Positions 1-5,749 of a DNA stretch of 6,816 nucleotides are shown here, piece by piece (the first letter of the stretch is position 1; each line of letters starts with the position of its first letter). The stretch covers positions 1 to 6,816 of the forward strand of contig CANIXM010000107.1 of NCBI GenBank assembly GCA_947471245.1. Direction: 5' to 3'. The position numbers and the translations under genes were made by a program. The DNA comes from Paludibacteraceae bacterium (GTDB taxonomy: Bacteria > Bacteroidota > Bacteroidia > Bacteroidales > Paludibacteraceae). The notes beneath the pieces were generated by a model that worked only from the letters and a program-made list of their open reading frames with translations, was not told where the DNA came from and did not search any database.

Positions 1-1
1 A

Positions 2-265
2 GCTACTACCAATGTAACAGCGGTATCAGTTTTCCCCAACCCTGCTTCAAAATCGGAAACTGTATCGGTTCAGGGAGAGTTTGAAAACGAGATTACCATC
101 AATGTTTATGATTTGAGTGGTAGTCTAGTTCTAACACAGACTAAAACAGCAGTGGATCACTCTACTCAATTGAACCTATCTGATCTAAACATCAAATCGG
201 GCATGTACATCATAAAAGTGGTTAATGCCGAAAAAACATTAGTTGGGAAACTAATTATTCAATAG
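2..265 (+). CDS. C-terminal end of a T9SS-exported protein (partial, 5' end outside window)
   Basis: The frame is open from base 2 to the TAG at 263-265 and gives 87 residues without a start, so the gene begins left of the window. From the PNP motif to the end is exactly 76 residues of a type A T9SS sorting domain (TIGR04183/Por_Secre_tail type): PNPAS-KSET near its start, a VYDLSG strand, the L-DLNIKSGMYIIKV strand and a KLIIQ terminus. In this family the tail directs the protein across the outer membrane and is then usually removed. The length equals that of the four tails downstream, but the sequence is clearly more divergent: KLIIQ instead of KLCVK, and VYDLSG instead of ITSVSG. The catalytic or binding part is not in the window, so its function cannot be given. 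A strong hairpin 18 bp downstream ends the unit. Confidence 0.9.
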   Translation, partial: ATTNVTAVSVFPNPASKSETVSVQGEFENEITINVYDLSGSLVLTQTKTAVDHSTQLNLSDLNIKSGMYIIKVVNAEKTLVGKLIIQ

Positions 266-282
266 AAAATTAGAGGATGAAT

Positions 283-327
283 CAATGAGGGTTTCAAGAT
301 CATAGCATCTTGGAACCCTCATTGTTT
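283..327 (+). terminator. Rho-independent terminator of the left-edge gene
   Basis: The arms 283-300 and 307-324 form an 18-bp stem. Every position is Watson-Crick except one U-G pair (294 with 313). The loop is the 6 bases 301-306. Only three T residues follow (325-327), so the T-tract is short, but the long stem just 18 bp after the stop codon makes a terminator the natural reading. It separates the left-edge gene from the four-gene array. Confidence 0.8.
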
Positions 328-502
328 AATCGTAATCGTATTGAATTTCAATAAATTTGAAAATATTATTGATTTAAACATAAAAAAACGATTTGCGAGT
401 AGTGGTAAACGCCGAGTTAATTGTCTTATATATAAAGGGCATACTAATATAAAAATTGGAGCCCTTAACAATCACAACAATTAACCTCTAAACCTTATCA
501 TT

Positions 503-1579
503 ATGAAAACAATCAAACACATTTCATTGGCTATCGGGATGATGGCAATGAGCGCAAACATTTCGGCAGCAGAAGTAAATGGAGCTTACTGTGCCAACTC
601 TCGTGAACAAAAAGGATGGGACGAGTCTAAATCCGTAGCTACATTTATCAACATTCCCAAAGACTGTCCCAAAGTATGGTGTGCATTTTCTCTTGATGGA
701 TCTTGGAAAAACTGGAGCGAAATAGCTACAACTTTCACACCTGGTCAAACCACAGTAGTCACATCTAGAGTGCTACCCACGGGAGGTAATTGGAATCCAA
801 CTCCAGAACAATGGCCTGGTGGTGCTGCTTCAAAAAACAAACCTGGCTATGTAAATCTAGCTTTGTGGAGCCCTTCTAGAAAAGATATTCAAAAAGAAGA
901 TTGTGCTATCGAAATCAACCCTTCTACAGTATCATGCAATCCAATTTATTGCGACAACTTTAGAGCTTTATTAAGCACAGATGGAAAATCCATTAAAATG
1001 AAAGGCCTAAACAATTGTACACCAGGCAACTGGTTTGCCTATAGTGATGATGGATGGGCTAACTATGCAGATATTACTGAGTTCGTCACCTCATTCAAAG
1101 ACAGTGTAGTAGTAGATATGTCTAACGTAAAATACTATGCTGACACAAAAAAACCTAGTCCTAAAGCAGGATTTCCTGTAGAAACCCCGATAGCTGGTAC
1201 ACTTTCCATGATTGCCGATGCCAATGGAACTGGCAAATGTACAGCAGATAATAAAGGGGGAAACAACAAAAATGGTATTAACATGGCAGAAGCGCCTACT
1301 TTTGTAACAGCCATTAGCGATGTAAAAATCGAATCTGTAGCCGTGATGCCCAACCCCGCATCTCCTTCCGAAACCATCACCATCAGTGGCGAATATGCCT
1401 CAGATGCAAAGGTTTGTATCACATCGGTAAGCGGTGCGATAGTAGGAAGTGCAATTCCAACCGTAGGTACCGATGCCATGACAGTATCGCTTTCGGGACT
1501 GAACCTCCAGGCTGGCATTTACTTTATGAGAATAGACTCTGGAGAGAAGGTGTTTTCGGGTAAACTGTGTGTGAAGTAA
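503..1579 (+). CDS. Gene 1: secreted two-domain (A-B) protein of unknown function with T9SS sorting domain
   Basis: The product has 358 residues. Residues 1-22 form a Sec signal peptide (lysine-bearing start, hydrophobic core, ANISA before the probable cut). Residues about 23-148 are domain A, shared with genes 2 and 4: cysteines at 30, 55, 60, 134 and 145, an aromatic stretch (VWCAF-LDGSWKNW), then NWNP and WPGGAAS. Residues about 149-262 are domain B, shared only with gene 4: CDNFRA, WFAYSDDGW-YADIT, GKCTADN, and an Asn/Gly-rich loop GGNNKNGI. Residues 283-358 are the sorting domain, ending KLCVK. I do not recognise A or B; both look like all-beta extracellular modules, and no catalytic motif is visible. 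The ATG at 503 is favoured because it gives a complete signal peptide. No convincing promoter was found in 331-502. Export through T9SS to the surface or medium is inferred from the tail. Confidence 0.9.
   Translation: MKTIKHISLAIGMMAMSANISAAEVNGAYCANSREQKGWDESKSVATFINIPKDCPKVWCAFSLDGSWKNWSEIATTFTPGQTTVVTSRVLPTGGNWNPTPEQWPGGAASKNKPGYVNLALWSPSRKDIQKEDCAIEINPSTVSCNPIYCDNFRALLSTDGKSIKMKGLNNCTPGNWFAYSDDGWANYADITEFVTSFKDSVVVDMSNVKYYADTKKPSPKAGFPVETPIAGTLSMIADANGTGKCTADNKGGNNKNGINMAEAPTFVTAISDVKIESVAVMPNPASPSETITISGEYASDAKVCITSVSGAIVGSAIPTVGTDAMTVSLSGLNLQAGIYFMRIDSGEKVFSGKLCVK
1349..1579 (+). repeat. 231-bp sorting-domain repeat, copy 1
   Basis: This in-frame segment (PNP codons to stop) is closely similar in DNA to 2742-2972, 3759-3989 and 5068-5298. 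Copy 1 is distinguished by PASPSE where the others have PATPSE, and by a cysteine (VCITSVSG) where the others have serine. Similarity to the gene 3 copy continues about a dozen bases past the stop (CAACTAAAT in both). Confidence 0.85.
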
Positions 1580-1618
1580 TACAACTAAATTATATATCAG
1601 ATAGGATGTATTTATTTT

Positions 1619-1754
1619 AATTGCCGTCCCATCAATTGCCGGGCGGAATAAATATTCAAGATTCACAGGGCTTTAGCCAAACTTTTATAATTGTTTGGCT
1701 AAAGCCAATATCTTTTTCTTCCTAAGTATCCGCCCCATAAATGGGACGGCAATT
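1619..1754. mobile_element. 136-bp palindromic intergenic repeat (MITE/REP-like)
   Basis: The ends are perfect 14-bp inverted repeats, AATTGCCGTCCCAT at 1619-1632 and its complement at 1741-1754. A second inverted pair lies inside (GGGCGGA at 1641-1647, TCCGCCC at 1729-1735), and a third, 14 bp and perfect, forms a central hairpin (1669-1682 with 1693-1706). The motif AATTGCCG also recurs directly at 1619 and 1634, 15 bp apart. Three nested arms around a central hairpin fit a small non-autonomous mobile or REP-type element dropped between genes 1 and 2. It codes for nothing. No target-site duplication is evident at the edges. Calling it mobile is inference, because only one copy is in the window. 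Confidence 0.6.
1669..1720 (+). terminator. Terminator-like hairpin inside the palindromic element
   Basis: A perfect 14-bp stem (1669-1682 with 1693-1706) encloses a 10-base T/A loop. The T-rich run TCTTTTTCTT follows at 1711-1720, four bases after the stem. It lies 90 bp after the stop of gene 1 and would end transcription of that gene, leaving gene 2 to start separately. The hairpin may belong to the repeat itself rather than have evolved for this gene. Confidence 0.5.
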
Positions 1755-1841
1755 GACACAACGAATACAACATTAATAAGTTCCACAGACTTCTATCAAA
1801 CACATTGAATCTGCAAATACTAACACCTAAATCATACATTC

Positions 1842-2972
1842 ATGAGAACCAAACTAACACTTTCCATTTTCGTCTATCTACTTTCAAGTCTATGCATCAC
1901 CATCTCGGCAAAAGACCTCAATCCATCTTACTGTAACTCCATCCCCGTACAACCAAACGGCTGGAATGAAACAGAAGCTAAAGCCACCTTGACTGAAATT
2001 CCTAAAGACTGTCAGAAAATTTGGTGTGGATTTGCATTGGATGGTACCTGGTCGAGTTGGTGTGAAGTGCCTATCACCTTTACGCCTGGTGATATCACAG
2101 TTACTACCCCACGTATTATTCCTAGTGGAACGAATTGGAATCCTTCTGTTGATGCTTGGCCTGGAGGTGCAGCTTCATACAAAAAACCTGGATTTGTAGC
2201 ATTTTGCCTAAGGAGTCCGACCAACACTGATCCTAAAAATCCAGACTGTACAGCTATGATAGCCCCAAGCAATTATGACTGCCATGACAGTGTGTGCATT
2301 CTAAAAATAGCATGTGGGAATTGGGCTTTATCAGATTTCAGGTCAAATAGCACCAGTTTAATATCAAAAGTAATTGCTAGTTCTTGTAGTGGAGGCTCTG
2401 ATTTGAATTTTTATACACAAATTGGCGGTGAATTTGAATTTACCCTTGACTCACCTTCCGGAGGTGCTGGATACTCATGGTATTGGATTAAGAAATACTA
2501 CAAACACGTAGTGGATTCTGTTTCTTTTACCTATAAAACTTATACAAATAGAGATGGAAGTGGAGGTAAATTAAATTGCAAGTTTAAAGCAAACACTAAT
2601 GGCGATGACACACTGACGTTTGAGTACAAAAGATCATTAATGAGTGGTGATCCCATAAATAGAGTCACAGTTACCATCCTATCTGGCAATATAAGCTCAA
2701 TTAATGAAACTAACACAGAACACTCAATAATCAACCTTTTCCCCAACCCAGCTACCCCATCCGAAACCATCACCATCAAAGGAGAATATGCCTCCGATGC
2801 AAAGGTTAGCATCATATCAGCAGGTGGATCGATAGTAGGAATTGTAACACCAACAATAGGCGCCGATGCCATGGCTGTGTCACTTTCAGAACTGAACCTT
2901 CAATCGGGGATTTACTTCATTAGAATAGAATCTGGTGAGAAAGTATATTCGGGGAAACTGTGTGTGAAGTAA
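1842..2972 (+). CDS. Gene 2: secreted protein with domain A, a chagasin-like (I42) domain and T9SS sorting domain
   Basis: The product has 376 residues: signal peptide 1-23 (ends TISA, mature KDLNPSYC), domain A about 24-152, linker, chagasin-like domain about 188-282, sorting domain 301-376. The chagasin/Inhibitor_I42 assignment rests on order and spacing of the family's blocks: GGEFEFTLDSPSGGAGYSW at 195-213 (chagasin: hydrophobic strand then NPTTGFAW), a GSGG turn followed by a beta strand at 239-249 (chagasin: GAGGTEHFHV), and DTLTFEYKRSL at 256-266 (chagasin: AVNLTYMRPW), then a closing VTVTIL strand. Family members block papain-like cysteine proteases with three loops. Here the NPTTG loop is altered and the RPW motif reads RSL, so the Trp is missing and inhibition is not assured. 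Gene 3 follows after 51 bp with no terminator, suggesting cotranscription. Confidence 0.88.
   Translation: MRTKLTLSIFVYLLSSLCITISAKDLNPSYCNSIPVQPNGWNETEAKATLTEIPKDCQKIWCGFALDGTWSSWCEVPITFTPGDITVTTPRIIPSGTNWNPSVDAWPGGAASYKKPGFVAFCLRSPTNTDPKNPDCTAMIAPSNYDCHDSVCILKIACGNWALSDFRSNSTSLISKVIASSCSGGSDLNFYTQIGGEFEFTLDSPSGGAGYSWYWIKKYYKHVVDSVSFTYKTYTNRDGSGGKLNCKFKANTNGDDTLTFEYKRSLMSGDPINRVTVTILSGNISSINETNTEHSIINLFPNPATPSETITIKGEYASDAKVSIISAGGSIVGIVTPTIGADAMAVSLSELNLQSGIYFIRIESGEKVYSGKLCVK
2742..2972 (+). repeat. 231-bp sorting-domain repeat, copy 2
   Basis: This copy encodes 76 residues plus stop. It differs most in the middle (ISAGGSIVGIVTPTIG against ITSVSGAIVGS-IPTVG in copies 1 and 3). It shares with the gene 3 copy the run from CCCAACCCAGC through the Ser-Glu-Thr-Ile codons and the ATGGCTGTGTCACT segment. 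Confidence 0.85.
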
Positions 2973-3023
2973 AGGAGTTGTAACTTTTGTAAAAATCGAA
3001 AATCAATAAAAATTCAACAAACT

Positions 3024-3989
3024 ATGAAATCTAAAAAATTATTGTCATTTACAATCGGAATTATTATCTCTTTATCAAGTGTTTCGGCATGTATGAATAA
3101 TTACAATTGCGAAGTGATACAAGCAGACTGGAATTCAGCAAAACGTACATTTACTATTAAAAAATACAATCTGGAGAAAGGATTAATGGTTTATGTAAAA
3201 TGGACAAATAACAAAAACATTTTTGAGGACTTATCTATCCAAAAAAGCTTTGTTGCTGGTGACTCAATTATTTCAGCAACACTCCCTGAAAAATTTGGAG
3301 ATCCACTCCAAGGAGGCAATGATGGCAATGGAATTCTCAAGGTATCTGTTTCAAACGGTATGCCCTGTGGAGGATGTAGTAAAACATTCAACTTTTACAA
3401 TATCACCAATAATGCATTTATTAAAAGTGCTTGCCTAGACACCGACAAATCAACTGTACCTGCATGTCCTTCTGGTGTATTCTTTGATAAAACTGCAGAC
3501 TCAATAAAAATATATGGGACTACTGAAGCAAACTGTTGCGGCACTCATCTAGCTTCAATGAATAAAAGAAATGATTCCATTCTTATTATGACTAAAGATA
3601 CAGGCGTCCTTTGTAAATGCATGTGTAATTACTGTTTCGAAATAAAAGTACCATTCTCCTATGTGGACAATATTTTGAAATTTAATAATACCATCTACAA
3701 AATAAAATCATCCTCGGCAATCGATTCAATAAAAGAAAATGAAAGAACAATCATCTCCCCCAACCCAGCTACCCCATCCGAAACCATCACCATCAGAGGC
3801 GAATATGCCTCAGACGCAAAGGTTAGCATCACATCGGTAAGCGGTGCAATAGTAGGAAGTCTAATCCCTACTGTAGGTGCCGATGCCATGGCTGTGTCAC
3901 TCTCAGGTCTTAACATCCAAGCAGGAATTTACTTTGTGAGAATTGACTCTGGAGAGAAGGTGTATTCAGCTAAACTGTGTGTGAAGTAA
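3024..3989 (+). CDS. Gene 3: cysteine-rich secreted protein with T9SS sorting domain
   Basis: The product has 321 residues. An N-terminal export signal covers residues 1-22 (KSKK start, hydrophobic core, SVSA before Cys23). The body (23-230) shares neither domain A nor B with its neighbours. It has cysteines at 23, 29, 115, 118, 137, 148, 171, 172, 197, 199, 201 and 204, including CGGC, CCGTH and a dense CKCMCNYC cluster followed by a beta strand (FEIKVPF). The last part (about 146-228) resembles, from memory, the CC...CxCxxxF pattern of some small Bacteroidota lipoproteins, but I do not assign a family. Residues 246-321 are the 76-residue sorting domain, ending SAKLCVK instead of SGKLCVK. 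VSAC at 20-23 also fits a lipobox, so signal peptidase I or II cleavage is unresolved. The A-rich leader lacks a Shine-Dalgarno sequence. It is probably cotranscribed with gene 2. Confidence 0.88.
   Translation: MKSKKLLSFTIGIIISLSSVSACMNNYNCEVIQADWNSAKRTFTIKKYNLEKGLMVYVKWTNNKNIFEDLSIQKSFVAGDSIISATLPEKFGDPLQGGNDGNGILKVSVSNGMPCGGCSKTFNFYNITNNAFIKSACLDTDKSTVPACPSGVFFDKTADSIKIYGTTEANCCGTHLASMNKRNDSILIMTKDTGVLCKCMCNYCFEIKVPFSYVDNILKFNNTIYKIKSSSAIDSIKENERTIISPNPATPSETITIRGEYASDAKVSITSVSGAIVGSLIPTVGADAMAVSLSGLNIQAGIYFVRIDSGEKVYSAKLCVK
3759..3989 (+). repeat. 231-bp sorting-domain repeat, copy 3
   Basis: This tail is attached to a protein body unrelated to the other three, showing that the tail moves or is maintained independently of the rest of the gene. 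Its central segment (ATCACATCGGTAAGCGGTGC) matches copy 1 exactly, while its start (PATPSE codons) matches copy 2: a mosaic pattern. Confidence 0.85.
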
Positions 3990-4015
3990 GCCAACTAAAT
4001 AAACTATTGTAAAAA

Positions 4016-4047
4016 GTTGAGTTATATTTAAAAATCTAGTAACTTTG
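4016..4047 (+). promoter_or_regulatory. Bacteroidota-type promoter for gene 4
   Basis: GTTG at 4016-4019 (consensus TTTG at -33) and TAACTTTG at 4040-4047 (consensus TANNTTTG at -7, all fixed bases present) are separated by 20 bp, within the 19-21 bp typical of the Bacteroidota housekeeping sigma factor. Transcription would start a few bases after 4047 and leave a leader of about 140 bases before the ATG at 4195. This indicates that gene 4 can be expressed independently of genes 2 and 3. Confidence 0.72.
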
Positions 4048-4194
4048 CATACAAGTAGCTAATTTTAATTTAACCACAATATACAATATACAAGTCAGAT
4101 TATTACGAAGTTAGCTGCAATTAATAAAATTAATATCCTAAAACCAAATAAAGTGACTCTTCTACTCAAATTTATTTTCAAAAAGTCACAATTC

Positions 4195-5298
4195 ATGAAA
4201 TACAATCTAAAACTTTCAAACTACTTTTATCTACTTTTATGTCTTTGCAACACCATCTCGGCAAAAGACATAAATCCATCATATTGTAACTCCATCCCTC
4301 TACAAAAAAATGGATGGGATGAGGTAGGAGCCAAAGCAACCATGACGAGTATTCCTAATGACTGTCAGAAAATTTGGTGTGCTTATGCATTGGATGCTAC
4401 CTGGTCGAGTTGGAGTGAAACGCCTATCACCTTTACACCAGGTGATCCAACGGTTACGACGCCAAAGATTATTCCTAGCGGTTCGTATTGGAATCCTTCT
4501 GCGAGTTCTTGGCCTGGTGGTGCAGCTTCATACAAAAAACCTGGGTTTGTAGCCTTTTGTTTATGGAGTAAATTCAACACTGACTTTAGAAACCAAGACT
4601 GTACTATACAAATTTCACCCTCTAACTTTGACTGTTCTTTTGGGACTTGTCAGTTAGCTATTCCTCTGTATTGTGATAATTTTAGAGCATGCCTGTTTGA
4701 GGACAAAAAAACAATAAGTATGACTGGTTTGAACAACTATACTTCTAATAATTGGTTCGCTTATAGCGATGATGGCTGGGCTTCTTATGCTGATATCACT
4801 CCCACTCTTAATCCACGTCAAGATGCTGTAACTATCGATTTTAGTCAAATAACTTATGATGCGGGTCCAAAGAAAGGTTCAAATGTAGAAATACCATTGA
4901 CTGGACAACTTATCATGATGGCAGATTCGTATGGACTAGGAAAATGTACAGCCGACAATAATGGAGGAAACAACAAAAATGGTATCGATATGACTACTGT
5001 CCTTATTTGCAGCAAACCTGGTATTAATGATATAAATGTGGTAACTACAAATTCATTATCCATTTCCCCCAACCCAGCCACCCCATCAGAAACCATAACC
5101 ATCAAAGGGGAATATGCTTTAGATTCAAAAGTAAGCATCACATCAGTAAGTGGTGCGATGGTAGGTAGTGTAATCCCAGCTGTCAGTGCCGATGCCATGA
5201 CTGTGTCACTTTCGGGACTGAACCTCCAAGCGGGGATTTACTTCATAAGAATTGAATCTGGTGAGAAGGTGTTTTCGGGGAAATTGTGTGTGAAGTAG
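4195..5298 (+). CDS. Gene 4: secreted two-domain (A-B) protein of unknown function with T9SS sorting domain
   Basis: I choose the ATG at 4195, which gives 367 residues. The frame is open further, to a GTG at 4153, but the 14 extra residues would push a normal signal peptide away from the N-terminus. The chosen start gives a 23-residue signal (ends TISA, mature KDINPSYC) aligned with gene 2, in the same TTCATGA context. Domain A (about 24-152) is closest to gene 2, sharing NDCQKIWC, TWSSW and YKKPGFVAFC. Domain B (about 159-267) is closest to gene 1: CDNFRA, NWFAYSDDGWASYADIT, GKCTADN, GGNNKNGIDM. Residues 292-367 are the sorting domain. The protein therefore looks like a gene 2-like front joined to a gene 1-like middle. 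Function is unknown and no catalytic motif is seen. It has its own promoter upstream, and no hairpin immediately follows the stop. Confidence 0.9.
   Translation: MKYNLKLSNYFYLLLCLCNTISAKDINPSYCNSIPLQKNGWDEVGAKATMTSIPNDCQKIWCAYALDATWSSWSETPITFTPGDPTVTTPKIIPSGSYWNPSASSWPGGAASYKKPGFVAFCLWSKFNTDFRNQDCTIQISPSNFDCSFGTCQLAIPLYCDNFRACLFEDKKTISMTGLNNYTSNNWFAYSDDGWASYADITPTLNPRQDAVTIDFSQITYDAGPKKGSNVEIPLTGQLIMMADSYGLGKCTADNNGGNNKNGIDMTTVLICSKPGINDINVVTTNSLSISPNPATPSETITIKGEYALDSKVSITSVSGAMVGSVIPAVSADAMTVSLSGLNLQAGIYFIRIESGEKVFSGKLCVK
5068..5298 (+). repeat. 231-bp sorting-domain repeat, copy 4
   Basis: This copy encodes 76 residues and ends in TAG rather than TAA. The segment coding LSGLNLQAGIYF-RI matches copy 1 closely, while ESGEK follows copy 2. 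The most distinct part is EYALDSKV, where the others have EYASDAKV. Confidence 0.85.
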
Positions 5299-5357
5299 GC
5301 TCATGATAAAACAGGAAAATACTAAAAGATAAACTACTTTGCTTGAGATAATGGACA

Positions 5358-5509
5358 TTTCCCGTAGGGAATAGATGTTAATAGAAAGAATGACCACATT
5401 GACAGCTTCCCCGTAGGGGATAAACCATTGGTATATAGGCGACATTAATCCCTACAGGGAATGTGCGAGATAATTCGGATGGCTATTAAGATGTATTCCC
5501 TACGGGAAA
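5358..5509. mobile_element. MITE-like palindromic element, copy 1 (152 bp)
   Basis: The ends, 5358-5384 and 5483-5509, are 27-bp inverted repeats with two mismatches (25 of 27). Each begins with the small palindrome TTCCCGTAGGGAA (5359-5371) or its complement (5496-5508). A second, inner pair of palindromes is also in opposite orientation: TCCCCGTAGGGGA at 5408-5420 and TCCCTACAGGGA at 5449-5460. The whole unit can fold on itself. It has no coding capacity. No target-site duplication is obvious. The features fit a non-autonomous transposable element or REP-family repeat. Confidence 0.7.
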
Positions 5510-5596
5510 TCGGGATTAGTTTTGCAAGGCAGGAGACTAGAGCTTAGCACAATATAGTGGAAGCTTAACACGAACTAAGAGTAATTGCATTTTCCC

Positions 5597-5749
5597 TTTC
5601 CCGTAGGGAATGGATGTTAATAGAAAAGATAACCACATTGACAGCTTCCCCATAGGGGATAAATAATTGATATATAGGCGATATTAATCCCCTACGGGGA
5701 ATGTGCGAGATAATTCGGATGGCTATTAAGGTGTATTCCCTACGGGAAA
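5597..5749. mobile_element. MITE-like palindromic element, copy 2 (153 bp)
   Basis: This is a direct-orientation copy of 5358-5509, starting 239 bp further on. I count about 11 substitutions and one 1-base indel, hence roughly 92% identity. The right half, from GAATGTGCGAG to GGCTATTAAG, is identical. The terminal repeats are more decayed here (23 of 27 matching), but all four small palindromes keep perfect stems: 5598-5610, 5648-5660, 5688-5700 and the last ending at 5748. Its right end lies 55 bp from the stop of the minus-strand gene. Confidence 0.7.

Noticed and set aside
352..359. TAAATTTG matching the -7 consensus upstream of gene 1
   Set aside because: No TTTG- or TTG-like -33 element lies 19-21 bp upstream. 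TTTG at 392-395 likewise lacks a good -7 partner, so no promoter is called for gene 1.
435..466. Small inverted repeat AAGGGC/GCCCTT in the leader of gene 1
   Set aside because: A 6-bp stem with a 20-base loop is too weak to support a regulatory structure.
1238..1285. Asn/Asp/Gly-rich loop of domain B (ADNKGGNNKNGI, likewise in gene 4) as an EF-hand or dockerin calcium site
   Set aside because: The DxDxDG spacing and following helix are absent. A calcium site is possible, but the motif does not show it.
1135..1518. Long antisense reading frames under each sorting domain (also at 2540-2872, 3695-3916 and 4854-5198) with similar translations
   Set aside because: Their similarity follows from the repeated tail DNA on the plus strand. 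They have no separate upstream signals and translate to low-complexity, non-protein-like sequence.
2973..2977. AGGAG after the stop of gene 2 as a ribosome binding site
   Set aside because: It lies about 46 bases before the gene 3 start, too far to act, and Bacteroidota seldom rely on Shine-Dalgarno pairing.
3223..3438. 71-codon plus-strand frame inside gene 3
   Set aside because: It is fully contained in gene 3 in another frame, with no recognisable domain; gene 3 has a clear signal peptide and tail.
5359..5748. Repeated TTCCC-GTA-GGGAA motifs resembling a CRISPR array
   Set aside because: The units are short palindromes in alternating orientation within a duplicated 152-bp element, not regularly spaced identical repeats with unique spacers.
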